A DNA stretch of 64,000 nt from Vanrija pseudolonga (GCF_020906515.1 NC_085850.1:1364001-1428000), one strand, 5' to 3'; counted from the first letter of the stretch, positions 33,471 to 44,860 are shown. The notes: generated by a model not told the origin, from the letters alone. Made by a program: numbers and translations.

Positions 33471-34904
33471 ATGTCGTCGGCGTCACGGAGAAAGGTGCGT
33501 GCGGTGATCAATCGGCAGAGCTGACGGCAGGTGCTCCTCATGGGCAAGAGCGGTGGGTTGTGGCGCGGGCGACACGGGCGGCGGCGCCGCGAGGTTTCTG
33601 ACTCTCTCCTCCAGGCAGCGGCAAGACGTCGATGCGCTCCGTCATCTTGTGGGTTCCTGCTCTCCGCTGACTAGCCCGCTGACCCACCAGCTCAAACTAC
33701 ACGGCCAAGGATACTCGCCGTCTCGGTGCAACGATTGACGTCGAGCAGTCGGCCGTGAGACTGCTGGGCTCTCTCGTCCTCGTATGTGTCCTCTCCTCTG
33801 CGCGCCGCCCCCCTGACAACCCAGAACCTGTGGGACTGCGGAGGCCAAGATGCCTTCTTAGACAACTACCTCGTCGCGCAGCGCGATACCATCTTCACCA
33901 ACGTCGCGGTCCTGATCTACGTGTTCGACATCACGAGCTCCGAGTGGGAAAAGGACGTGCACTACTTCGAGGACAACCTGCAGGCTCTGCGCGAGAACTC
34001 GGCCGACGCAGGCATCTGGGTGCTCATCAACAAGATGGACCTGGTCGACAAGGAGGACCCCAAGCGGCTCATGTATGCCGAGCGCCGGGCCGAGATTCTC
34101 GCCATGAACGAGCGGCTGTCGGCCGGCGTGGACAACGCCGGGCCGTGCAGGATCTTCCCGACGAGTATTTGGGACGAGTCGCTGTACAAGGTGGGTACAG
34201 CATGCGGACATGTCACTAACCCGCCCAGGCGTGGTCGTCCGTCATCCACTACCTCATCCCCAACATCAAGCTCATCACCGAGCACCTGACCTACTTCCGG
34301 GACCTGACCAAGGCGGCCGAAGTCGCCGTGTTCGAGGGCGAGACGTTCCTCGTCATGGCCAAGTCTGGCTCGCCGCTCGACGCGGCCGAGGTCGAGCTCG
34401 ACGAGTGGGAGAGCGAGCGCGGCGTCGGCCGCCTGGATCGGCAGCGCTTCGAAAAGGTGTCCGAGATCATCAAGAGCTTCCGCCGGACGTGCCAGCGCAC
34501 GGGGGAGCAGTTCCTCGGCTTCGAGGCCGACTTTGACGGATGTGTCGTCGTGCTCGAGCCGCTCACGCGCAACACGTTCATGCTGGTCATTACGACCGAC
34601 CCGAGGCTGAGTGGGTAAAAAGGCTGAGACGGTGGCAAAGCTGACGACCCCAGCCGCATCGATGGTCAAGTACAACATCTCGCAGAGCACGATCCACTTC
34701 GTCGAGGTCGGCTTAACCGTCAGCACGTTCCACCGCAAGTGCTCAATATGCCGCGACACGGTCAAGAAGTACATGCCCCACGCCGTGTACGATGTCGAGG
34801 GCGACGACGACCCCAACGTGGTCGCGTGGGACGACGTGCCCGTTGAGTCGGACGTCAAGCCGGCCAACGGCACAGGGTCGCACACGCCCGCGAGCCAGAG
34901 CTAG
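33471..34904 (+). CDS. GTR1: Rag GTPase Gtr1 (RagA/B homologue) with C-terminal extension
   Basis: Seven exons (33471-33494, 33531-33552, 33615-33648, 33691-33781, 33825-34190, 34229-34610, 34654-34904) encode 389 residues; human RagA has 313. The first three exons are 24, 22 and 34 nt and together encode the P-loop VLLMGKSGSGKTSMRSVIF. Further G motifs are TIDVEQS (switch I), LWDCGGQD (G3) and NKMDL (G4). The C-terminal roadblock domain includes EQFLGFEADFDGCVVVLEPL and NTFMLVITTDPRL. Gtr1 pairs with Gtr2 on the vacuole and relays amino-acid sufficiency to TORC1. After the usual end (NISQSTIHFVEVG) there are about 60 extra residues with a CSIC motif and an acidic, Pro-containing tail. The last junction is the least certain. 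Confidence 0.9.
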
Positions 34905-35009
34905 GAGGTTGCATAATGTACAGTATATTTGTAGCTGCGTGCGTACGCGTATTACATGGGAGGCAGCCGGCGTGGCGCCATGACAACAGTGGCTCGCGTC
35001 GTCGTCGCA

Positions 35010-36717
35010 CTACTTGAACTCTGCGAACAGCGACGCAAACTCGTCGCCGTCAACCTGCGGCATCTGGTCATCGAAATTAAAGTCGTCAAAGTTGATGTCG
35101 CCCATACCGCCCTGGTCGCCGAGGTTGGTGTCGTCGAAGGTGACTGTCGCGGTGGCGTCTGGGGCGGGTTGTGGTGCAGGAACGGGGTCTGGTAGTGACG
35201 AGACGACGGGCTCGGGGGCTGGTACGGGGGCTGTCGGCTGTGACGACTGCTCGACTGGCGCTGGTGGCTCGGGCACCGGCGGGGCAGTGAGGTCGCCACC
35301 AGCGAGCAGCGCGTCGAGGTTGAGATCGCCGCCCGCGTCGTCGGCGGGTGCCGTTGTGCCTGCGTTGTCCGTGCCAGCTGCTCCGCCATCCCCGCTACCC
35401 GACACCTCGCCGAGGGCAGCCAATCCGCCGTCGTCGCCACCACCATTTCCACCCCCAAACAGCCCCTCGAGCGCCTCGAGGTCCAGGTTGGACAGGTCCA
35501 TGTCGGCCGGGTCAAACGTAAAGTCGAACGTGCTGTCCCCCGCAGGCGCAGTGGGCGCTGGAGGCGCCTGGCTGGGCGTCGCATCAGGCGCCGGGGTGGC
35601 CTGCTGCGCGCCTGCAGACGGCGTCGGCGCGGCCTGCGCCGCTGGCGTACCGTTTCCTTCGAGCGTCGCCAGCAGCTTGGACGTGTTGGGCGTCATGGCG
35701 AACACATCGCCCGGCGTCCCGGCGGCCTGCTGCTGCGCATCCATGCCGTTCGCGCCAGAGATGATGGCGTTGAGCTCGTCCATCCCCAGGTTGGAGAGGT
35801 CAATGTTGCCGTCGGGGAACATGAGCCCCTCGGGGAAGACGTTCTCCTGCACTGGCTGAGCGGGAGCCGTCACAGCTGGCGGGTGAGCGTTCTGCGAGAG
35901 GAAGGACGTCGACGACAAGGGGATGGGAGACGACACGTTTGGCGTGTGCGTCAGGTGCGCGGGCAGCGCCGAGGCCGGCGACGGCGTGGGTATCGGCGGC
36001 GGGGCGAGCGCTGCAGGTGGCCGCAAGCGCGCGTTGAACTTGTCCGGCGCCGCGGCATACTCCACATTCTGCGCCTGATGGTCAGACAGCGCCCCACGCG
36101 CTCCACTCACGATAAACCACTCGACATGGCGCCGTGTTGCGTCGTAGTTTTTCCACGCGGCCTCGAGACGGATCTCGAGCCGCCGTGGGGGCTTGGATGC
36201 GTACCCGCTGCCCCGTGTCAGTGCTCGCTCGCCCCGCGCACACGAGAGACAAAACTCACATGGCCTGGCAGTCAGCCTTGTACTGGAGGATCATGGTAGC
36301 CGCGATAAGCGCGTCCTGCGCCGTCAGCCACCGCGCACACACACGCGCACACACGCTCGCCAAACGCACCTTGTACTGCTTTTGCATCACGTCGACCTGG
36401 TTGGTGATCCACTGCGCGCCGGGCGGGAGCTTGGGGCGCTTGGGCTCGCGCTTGTCTGTCGCGATCGAGCTCTCGCGCCGCTTGCTCGGGACGTTTGGGC
36501 TCGCAGCACCAGGTAACGACGCCGGCGAGGGGCGTGTGGGCGTCGGCAGTCCGCGCGGTCTGCCTGCTGGGCTCGGCGCCGGCCGTGGGCTTGGACCAGG
36601 GTTGCGGGGGGACGGCCCAGTCACGGGTCGGGGCGACGGCCCAGCGAGCGGGCTGGGGCCAGCGCGCGGCGACGGCCCCGAGAGGGGTGATGGCCCTGCG
36701 AGCGGGCGACCAGACAT
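35010..36717 (-). CDS. Unidentified acidic protein with GPSP repeats and repeated Asp/Leu motifs
   Basis: Four exons (36717-36370, 36315-36260, 36207-36111, 36074-35010) encode about 521 residues. The N-terminus is a run of GPSP(R/L) repeats, then a basic KRRESS...KRPKLPP stretch that looks like a nuclear signal. A helical, conserved-looking segment follows (QWITNQVDVMQKQYK, ALIAATMILQYKADC, RRLEIRLEAAWKNYDATRR). The long C-terminus is Pro/Ala/Asp-rich and repeats acidic-leucine words: IDLSNLGMDELNAI near 258, MDLSNLDLEALEGLF near 359, DLNLDALL near 417, INFDDFNFDD near 494 and DEFASLFAEF at the end. Such words resemble transcription activation domains, so a nuclear coactivator or Mediator-like role is possible but unproven. 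The acceptor of the last intron is duplicated 6 nt apart. Confidence 0.75.
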
Positions 36718-37181
36718 GCGGATGAACGAGTGTTGAGGTGTAGTGAGGTTGTGAGAGGGAGGATGCGAGGGCGAGTTGGGTGAAAGAAGGACAAAGTGAT
36801 GGCTGTCCGTCGAGACGAGTTTGCCGGGGCCGAGTGGATGGCGGTGGGTTTCGTGCCTGAGCCTGCTTCTTCTCAAAGTCGTTCATTATTCACCTTGTCA
36901 TGCCGCCCGCCACTTTGGGCAAACCAGTCATTGCCGCTGGCGGCGCTCCCACACACAAAAGCACACGCACACACCTCACTGCACCCCAATAACACACAAT
37001 GATATCATATGGCTGCATACTCTATTGCCATGACTTGCTCCAGTAGATGACTGTGAACAAGGATGTGGGGGGTTGTGGGGCTGGGGCTGGGGGCCGGGGC
37101 CAGGGCTAACTGTCAAGAACACCTAACGTACACCCAAGAAGCTTTAACAAGAAATGTTTACGATACACGCAAATCGTCCGT
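36718..37181. other. Intergenic region between acidic protein gene and NDE1-like gene
   Basis: 464 bp holding the promoter of the acidic-protein gene and the 3' flank of the NADH dehydrogenase gene. It includes a GGGGCTGGG-type G-rich stretch near 37.06-37.10 kb and no supported coding region. Confidence 0.55.
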
Positions 37182-39245
37182 TTACTCGCGAGAGACGTCA
37201 CGGCCGAAGAGCTTGACCTTGAGCCAGTCGGTCATGACAAGGGTACGGTTACGGACCGAGTAGAGGGTCGAGACGTAAGCCGAACGCCAGAAGAGCATGG
37301 CGGCGCCACCACCCGAGGCGACGTTGCCGTTGAACAGGGGGAGGTCAGCAATGGCCTTCTCCGAGCCAATGTAGGCGAGCGAGCCCTGGTGCGAGTAGTG
37401 GAAGGGGGTGAGCTTGGTGGCGCGGTTGAGCTTCTTGACAACGCTCTCAATGTCGTCGGCGGAAGCGGTGCCCGAGGCGCGGAGGTCGGCGAGCTGGCGC
37501 TCGTACTTGTTCTTCTGGCCAAGCTTGGCGAAGACCGAGGCGAGGTAGATACCCTCCTGCGAGGCGACCTGGGCAGTGGGGGCGTACTGGGTAGCAGTGC
37601 AGTCACCGATGGCGAAGACATCCCGGGCACCAAGGAGCTGGAGGTAGTCGTCAATGACGAGACCACGGCGCTGGGTCTGGGTAGCGGGGAGCTTGCTCAT
37701 GAGGTCGAGAGTGATGGGGCGCGAGGTGTTGCCGGTGGCCCAGACAAGGAGACCGTAGGGGATCTCGCGGGTCTCCTTGTTGGCGTCCTGGACGGTGACC
37801 GAGGTCTCGCCAACGTCCTTGACCATGGTGCGGGTGAGGACGTCAATCTTGTTCTCCTTGAAGGTCGACTCGGTGTACTGAATGAGCTGCTTGGAGAAGG
37901 CGGGGAGCACGTTGGGGAGGGCCTCAACGAGGGTGATCTTGAGGCGGTCGGCAACCTCAGGGTACCACTTCTTGAGGTCGTCGATGAGGAAGTCGTGGAG
38001 CTCACCGGCGTACTCGACACCGGTGGGGCCACCACCAACGACAACCATGTGCATCAGGCGGTCAATCTCCTCCTGCGACTGGTCACGGAAGGCAGCGGTC
38101 TCGATGCCTGCGAGGTCAGTGGTACATCCAACAAGAGCGATCACGACACTCACAGTCCATGAGCTTGGAGCGGATCTTGTCAGCATCGCTGAGCTCCTTG
38201 AGGAAGCAGGCATGCTCGCGGACACCCTTGATGCCGAAGGTCTGGTTCTCGCAGCCGACGGCGTAGACAAGGTAGTCGTAGGGGATGGTGACGGAGCCCT
38301 TCTTGCCCTTGACCTCGGAGATGTCTAGGGGGGGAGGTCAGCACGTTTCCTCGTGATTCCTCGCCGCGGCTACTTACCCTCGAAAGTGACAGTCTTGTTG
38401 ATGGGGTCAACAGTGCGGGCCTCGGCCTCGTAGACGAGGACGTCGCGCTTCTTGTGGCGGGTGATGAAGCGAGTAGGCTGGATGAGCGAGCGGGGCTCAA
38501 GGGTGCCGACAGTGACGGAGGGGAGGAGAGGAGTGAAGAGGAAGTAGTTGCGGGGGGAGACGACAACAACGTTGAACTCCTCAGTGTCGAGGTTCTTGAG
38601 GAACGAGGTAGCACCCCAGCCCGAGCCGAGAACGACGACGGTGGGCTTGGAGGGGTCCTGGGGGAGCTGCTCTCCGGGGTGGGCCTCGGACTGGGTCACT
38701 GTTCGAGTGTCAGCTCGGACGAAGGAAATAAAGCCGTGCGACGGAAATCTTTGCCAAACGCCGGTCCGGCTTCCGGGTCGGGGAGAGGGGAGGGGTACTC
38801 ACCAAGGAGGAAAACACCAGTAGCAGTGATGATCGCGAAGAGCGTCACGCGGCCGAAAGTCTGGAGACCGCGGCGGAAGCGTCCAGGAGGCTTGTACTGC
38901 GATGGGGTCAGTTATCGCTGAAAAGGCGACGTCGCTATGCGCGCGGCTCGGGCGCGTCGGTGACGCTTTACCCACCTGCTTCTCGGGCTTGGGGGCCTCG
39001 GGCTGCTCGGGGGCAGCGGGGGTCGAGTAGGCGCGGCGGGCGGCCTGGGACCAGGCAGTCGAAGTCGAGGGGGCGGACGCGAGCTGCACGGTGGGGCGAA
39101 CGAGGCGGGCGACCGCGCGGGGAGCGACGGTCGAGCGCGTAGAGAGGGGCGCACGGGCTGGCGGGTCAGTTTCGGGTGCGCGTCATTTACGGCGGTTGTG
39201 AAAACCATGTGGGTGTCACCACTTACCGAGCGAGCGGAGAGCCAT
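37182..39245 (-). CDS. NDE1: External alternative NADH:ubiquinone oxidoreductase (NDH-2)
   Basis: Six exons (39245-39227, 39157-38976, 38896-38803, 38698-38378, 38324-38154, 38107-37182) encode 570 residues. The Arg/Ser/Ala-rich N-terminus is a mitochondrial presequence, followed by a hydrophobic segment TLFAIITATGVFLL that would anchor it in the inner membrane. Two Rossmann motifs are visible: VVVLGSGWGATSFLKNL (FAD) and MVVVGGGPTGVEYAGEL (NADH). Other NDH-2 words are PRNYFLFTPLLPSVTVGTLE, FAIGDCTATQYAPTAQVASQ and SLAYIGSEKAIADLP. It oxidises cytosolic NADH and passes electrons to ubiquinone without proton pumping. No EF-hand is present. External (Nde) rather than internal (Ndi) orientation is inferred from the TM segment. 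Confidence 0.93.
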
Positions 39246-41003
39246 GGTTGGCAGTCTTTTAGGGCCTGAGAGTGGTGCTGAGGAGGAGTGTGTGAGCAAG
39301 AGAGAGGAGAGATACGGGTGCGATGGGGGGGCTAGGCGATTGCGTCGAGGCGAGCGGCAGTGGTGAGAGAATTGCGGAGATTTGCAGGGGCGACTGGATT
39401 CGAGCCACGTGGCCCTTGCGGCAGTGGCTAGATGGGAATAGGGTACGTGTTGATCGATCGTCTTTCAACCAACAAGAGGAGCAATGTTTGTGATGCACAC
39501 GACAGGACTAGTCTTTATAACTTACCGGTTAGAGAGGAGGCAGGTGATGGACAACAAAGTGAAAGTGTGGGGAAGGAGAGATGCGGGAAGTTGTGTGCGG
39601 CGGCGGCAGTCACGACCTTTGTCACTGACGACGAGTCCAAAGTGTGTTCCTTGTCTCGGTGGTTTGGAGTGGGCTGGCTGCGGGTGTGGTATCAGCGCGC
39701 GGCGGCGGCGGAGGCGCGGTGACACGCCTGGGCGTTGGCACTCCTGTGCGCTCCTAGCCGCTGGCTGGCTGGCACTGCTACGAGGCGCCAGGCGCGGCGC
39801 GATAACATTGCCTCATCCTGGCTGGCCACTTTTTTTTTTTTCTTCTTTGCCTTGCCTTGCCCTCTGTCCCTGTGCCCGTTGCCGCAGCCCCTTCCCTGCG
39901 TGCGACCTCGTTGCCCCAATCAATCTCTGGATACAGGATGCGCCTGTTCCGATGCCTGGCATTCATCTGATTTGCCGCTGTAACCGGTCAGTTGCTAGTC
40001 GTCAACAAGGCTCCCGATTGGGCAGAGCCAGGGCGGGCTGGGCCAAATGCCATGAAAGCCAAATACACTTCCTACCGGCCAAGCAATCCCACTCGGAACG
40101 AGGCGGACTTTTGGCACATGACTGGCGTCACTGACTCGGGTGGATACGACCTCTAGTCGTCGGTTACGAGCAGAGCAGCGGCGCACAACGACGACAGACT
40201 GCCTGCCATGCACGACGCAGGCACCCACCGGTTAGTGCTGGGTTACATCCTGCACACGCGCGTAATCTCCCCACCTGCCCCACCTCTCGCCCCGGCTTGC
40301 CGGCGATCGACAGGACGGCCACAAGGCACTGGTTATGATGTTGGCCCGTGGCCGTGGCTGGCTGGCCTTGTGCCGACACTCGATGACGGCGGGTCTACTT
40401 CCGACAGTGCTATCATAAGAGTATTTGTTATTGCCACTGCGAGAACTTGCACTGTGTAGTGCCTTTGGTCGTCATTGCAAGTTCCCACTCTCACCCCCTG
40501 CTCGCTACAGCACACCCCAGCCAACCAGTCAGTCAGTCAGTTGCCCAGGCGGGCTGTCGGCCGCTGCTGTTTTTTTCTCTCTTTGCATTGGTTGAGCGGT
40601 GTAAACGTCCGACACGCGCGGCAAAGTGCGGCGGCATGGCGTGAGCCGATGCCACCGAGTCAACCCAGTGTGTGACGACTAAGAAGAGTGGAACGTGGGT
40701 TGTTGCATTCAAATTATTCCTAATAACCAGCAAACTAAGCAATAAGCACGACTTTGTGAGGCAAGGTGAGGAAGGCTTAAGCCAGCGGAAGCAATTCCCC
40801 CTTGCCTTTGCGCCCCCTCGTCGCGTGTCGCGCGCGTCGTCCCAGATGCCAAGGTCCGTCGTCGCCAAGCTCCAACCAACCTCACCCCACAGCCCACACC
40901 GTCATTGACCCCCCTCCGTCTCTGACAGACAACTGACCGCCGTCCCCGTCACTGTCACTGTCACCCAGCAGCGCCCCGCACGCCCCCCTCGGCCCAACTC
41001 AAA
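39246..41003. other. Divergent intergenic region (NDE1-like / PAP2 gene)
   Basis: 1.76 kb containing both promoters, a 12-T run at 39830-39841 and no supported gene on either strand. Confidence 0.55.
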
Positions 41004-42666
41004 ATGTCGCAGCTCACAGAAAGCGTCACCGCGTGCTTCCCCGGCAGCGCCGGCGGTGCGTCGTCCTCGCTGCCGCAGTACGCCAGCGATGCGCAGGCGA
41101 CCCGCCCCAGCTCGCGGCCCCAGAACCGCCAGTTCACCTGGGTCAGGCTCATCCGGAGCTACTGGTACGACTGGCTCCTGATCCTTGGCCTCTGGTGCGT
41201 AAGCGAGCTTGTGTGTGCCGGTGTGATGGGAGTGCCGTGTGGGGCTTTCGGCGAGCATCGGCACTGCGCCGGGGCATGGGGCGTGCTAGCGACCAGCTCG
41301 CGTATGGCGCCATGGCGAGCGCCGGCGGTCAAGCCACGTCCACCCAAGGACTGTGGCGGTATCACTACTGAGCTTGCCGCTCGCCGTCGCCGCCAGAGCC
41401 CCAGAAGCCGCAGTCCGTCCCCCCGGCCCCAGTGACGACGGTGGCGGAGATGACCGATGGCACGATGTGGAGCGCCGACCAGCACACACTAACGCTTCGC
41501 TCGCAGGCTCTTCCTCGCCGTGCTCCACCGCTCGCCGGGCCACAAGCGCGAGTTCTCGCTCACCGACGTGTCGATCCAGCACACGTTTGCCGAGCATGAG
41601 CGCGTGCCCAGCTTGTAAGTGTGCGCAGCCGCGGCGCCACTGACCCGATCCCAGCCTCCTCGCCGTCATCTCGGCCGGCATCCCTGCCACGCTCCTCTTC
41701 CTCATCTCGACCCTCATCGCCCGCAACGCATGGGACGTGCACAACGCGCTCGTGGGTGAGTGGTCGTGTGCCGGCGCACGTGTCGCCGTCCGAGAAGAAG
41801 CCTTGGCAGACCCTGACTGACCGACCTTCTTCAGGCCTCGGCGTGTCCTGGACCATGTCCGGCGTCGTGACTCAGATCATCAAGGTGGGTGTGGCGTGGC
41901 GCGGGCCGCTGTAGCTGGCCTTATTGCTAACAACGCCCAGATGATGGTCGGCCGTCCCCGCCCCGACTTGATCGCCCGCTGCCTCCCCAAGGCGGGCTCG
42001 GTCGACGCTTCGCCCTTCGGTCTGTCCACCGTCGAGATCTGCACCCAGACCAACCTGTTCAAGCTCAACGACGGCTTCAAGGTGAGTCAGCAATGTGTCC
42101 CGCATGCTCCTCAGCTAACTCTCGCAGTCCTTCCCTAGCGGTCACTCGTCTCGTGAGCCTCCTCTTGCTGAACCCTCTGACCCCCAGTCTCGTTTGCCGG
42201 CCTCGGTTTCCTGACCTTCTACCTCGCCGGCAAGCTTCACCTCTGGGACGAGTACGGCCACCGCGTGAGTTGTCCTCCCATCTCCTGATGACAACTGACG
42301 GCCCAGAACCGCGCGTGGTTCGCCCTCTCGCCCCTCCTCCTCGGCGCCACGGTCGCCATCAGCCGCACGATGGACAACCGCCACCACTGGCAGGATGTGC
42401 TCGTCGGCTCGGCGCTCGGCCTGGCCATCTCGCACGTCGCCTACAGGACCTACTACCGTGAGCTTAGTATTCTATGAGGAAGCTGACAAGCCACAGCCAA
42501 CCTCAAGCACGTTGCGAGCCACCTGCCCCTCCTCCCCCGCCCGGGAAGGAACGAGCCCGACGAGTCGTACGACACCGACCTCGCTACCAGCCCCCGCGTC
42601 CGCCTTCTCCCCGAGGATGCTGGCGTGCCCCGTGCCAGCGAGGAGCAGGACGCTTGGCGCCAGTAG
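41004..42666 (+). CDS. DPP1: PAP2-family lipid phosphatase (DPP1/LPP1-like)
   Basis: Nine exons (41004-41194, 41507-41614, 41655-41755, 41835-41884, 41941-42081, 42128-42152, 42188-42264, 42307-42457, 42497-42666) encode 337 residues. The three PAP2 motifs are all there: K-MMVGRPRP at 150-158, SFPSGHSS at 198-205, and SRTMDNRHHWQD around 250-261. Six TM segments are expected (YDWLLILGLWLFLAVL, LLAVISAGIPATLLFLIST, GLGVSWTMSGVVTQ, FAGLGFLTFYLAG, ALSPLLLGATVAIS and DVLVGSALGLAISHVAY). It dephosphorylates diacylglycerol pyrophosphate and phosphatidate at the vacuole or Golgi membrane. An intron falls inside the K-(6)-RP motif and another directly after HSS. Intron 1 is long (312 nt). DPP1 versus LPP1 cannot be settled here. 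Confidence 0.93.
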
Positions 42667-43261
42667 ACGCCGGCTAGCCAGCCCATGGCCGTGCCGAATT
42701 GCGCGGCCACCAAAACGGACAAAAACGACCATGTCCTTGTTGGGCATCTTGCAGCCTGATACTATGTAGGCGTGGTCTCGTATGCACAATCACACGTAAA
42801 GAAGTCGTTTTGGGTGCTGTATATGTGTGCTATTGATGTGTACGAGAGTTCGAGTCACATCGCAAACAAGTGAGAGGTCACAAGATCAGCTGCGTGATTA
42901 GCGGCTTCCCGATCCCAGATAACACAAGACTGATAGCGATCTTGAGACAGACAATCTGAGACATTCAAAACAAATATGACGATACACCACTGCCTCTGCC
43001 GCACAGCGTCTTAAACACACTTCCAAGAAGATTGCATCGCCGTGTCGCTATTGGAACCAGAGACACCTTGTTTCGTCACTCTGCTACCCAACGTTACATT
43101 GTTACAACACACGGTTCAAGCTGCGAGATGAGACACCACACATTTGGCCCAAAGAGTAATCCCAAAAGTTGCTTTGCTTAGCCGAGCAGGGCTCGCAGGG
43201 TCGAGGCCGCTGCCTTTTTTGTTTGTTTGTTTGCTTGTTTGTTTGCGTGTTTGCCGGTCGC
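42667..43261. other. Convergent 3' region (PAP2 gene / bHLH gene)
   Basis: 595 bp of relatively AT-rich DNA for this window, without supported coding sequence, containing both 3' UTRs and the GTTT repeat at 43215-43253. Confidence 0.6.
43215..43253. repeat. (GTTT)n tetranucleotide tract
   Basis: TTTTTT is followed by imperfect GTTT units just downstream (on the minus strand) of the bHLH stop codon. Read on the mRNA strand it is an AAAC-rich 3' UTR tract. Confidence 0.85.
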
Positions 43262-44860
43262 TTACGCCTTGCTGAGGACGGGCTTGCGGTCAACCTCGAC
43301 ATCCTCGACATGGACTTCTTCCCATCCGACCTTGGCGTCCATCTTGAGGGCATTGACAGCTCCGGTCGTCTCGCGCATGACAACGTCAGGCTCGCCCTCA
43401 ACCGAGTCGCCGGCAATCGACTCGTCGCCCTCCTTCGAGGTGCCAGAGTCTCCGCGGTTCAGGCTCGGTGGCGAAATGACAATGCCGGCCTTGCGAAGCA
43501 GGCCCTCGAGATGCGTGATGTGCGAGACGGCCTTGCGAAGGATGATGGCCTTGGAGTCGGTCGGAATGGAGGTCGGAAGCGCCGTGCGAAGCGACTGGAA
43601 TCCCGTGTTGATGGACCTGATTACGGGTTAGTAATGCGTTGCAATGACGTGACGCCGCCACACTCACTCTCGTCGCTTCTGCTCGGACATCAGATGGGCC
43701 AGCCTTCTGCTCTGACCACCTCCGCCTCCACCTCCGCCTCCGCCGCCACCATTCGATGAGGCACTGCCACCACCGATGTAGGGCGACGCTGCCTCACGTG
43801 GCGTCTGCGGCCCTGCCCAATCACCGCCGTCGGATGACGAGGCACTGGGGGCATAGTGGCGGGAGAGGGCACTTGCGGCCGAGTGGCTACGAGCACGGCC
43901 AACCTGCGGCTGCATGTACTGCTCTGGCGAGTAACCGTTTGAGCCACCCAGGCTCTGGATTGAGCGCAATGGTGGCGAAGAGTGGTCTGGGAGCGGGGCG
44001 CCGCCACTGTAACGTGGCGGAGAAGGGTCGTTGCGGTAGCACGACGCGGCGTTTGCCGACTGTGCCGAAGACGGGGTCGGGCCGGAGAGTCCGAGGTGGG
44101 GGCCGCGGGCAGGCGAGGGCGCCGAGTGCTGCGCACTAGGGGGCTCGTACGAGTAGCTCGGACGCAGGCCGGACATGCCAAAGAGCTTGGGGGAAGTGGC
44201 CCTTGAGCTGCCGGGCGACGCTGGCGGGCCCATACTTCCGTTGCCTGTCGGCGTAAGGGGACCGCTACTGTGTGCCGCGGAGAATGACGAGAACGGGGGC
44301 AGCTGGAGCCGTTCTCGGTCACCTCCGCTGACAGGGTATCGGTTGTCGCTCTGGGCTCTTGGCAGTGAGGGACGGCGGTCGCGCCACGCCGCGTCGCGGG
44401 AGCTGTCTCGCTCGCGAGCGTCGCGGATGTCGCGCTCACGCTCACGCTCGCGGTCTCGCTCACGTTCACGCTCACGTGAGAGGTCGCGGCCGTCTCGGTC
44501 TCGGCGCTCCCTCTCACGCTCACGCTCGCGCTCGCGCTCGTGGAGGATGTGCAATGGGGCAACCGAGTTTGGTGGGGGCAAGTAGATGCGCCCACCGTCC
44601 GCAGCAGTGTCCTGCTGTGCCTGGTTGACACTGAGACTGTGGCGACGGGGGTAAGGGTGCGAGCGGTGCGACGAGAGCGACGTCTGCGAAGGGGAGCGTG
44701 AGTTGGACAACGAGGCGATGCGGGGGCTCCGGTCCGCCTCGCGGTCACGGGCCGATGAGCCGTTGTACGGCGCATGCACGGCGGGGATGGGGATCGAAGT
44801 AGCCATGGCGTGCGACTCTGTCGGTGAGTGCGGGTGCGATGGTCCAGGCGAGTAGGTCAT
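43262..44860 (-). CDS. bHLH transcription factor with Arg/Glu/Asp repeat and poly-Gly
   Basis: Two exons (44860-43668 and 43616-43262) with a 51-nt intron (branch ACTAAC) encode 515 residues. The bHLH domain spans about 383-442 and is restored by splicing: RRLAHLMSEQKRRESINTGF, QSLRTALPTSIPTDSKAI, ILRKAVSHITHLEGLLRKAG. The basic region with H, E and RR (HxxxEQKRR) predicts E-box binding, and its EQKRRExIxxGF form resembles MLX/Mondo and fungal Ino4-like factors. The N-terminal 380 residues are disordered and Ser/Pro-rich, with a long alternating RERERERD tract (about 110-155) and a 12-Gly run just before the basic region. The C-terminus is short and acidic. A start at the internal Met in HAMATSIPIPAV is possible. 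Target genes are unknown. Confidence 0.88.
44400..44545 (-). repeat. Low-complexity Arg-Glu/Arg-Asp coding repeat
   Basis: On the coding (minus) strand this is an imperfect CGCGAG/CGTGAG hexamer array coding for RERE and RDRE units in the bHLH protein. Slippage-prone; length may vary between strains. Confidence 0.8.

Noticed and set aside
39340-39440. Sequence resembling a tRNA B box (GGATTCGAGCC on the plus strand)
   Set aside because: No matching A box, no T-stem pairing and no complementary acceptor stem at the right distance.
42780-42870. AGTTCGAGTCA resembling a tRNA B box
   Set aside because: Only 9 of 11 consensus positions and no cloverleaf can be drawn around it.
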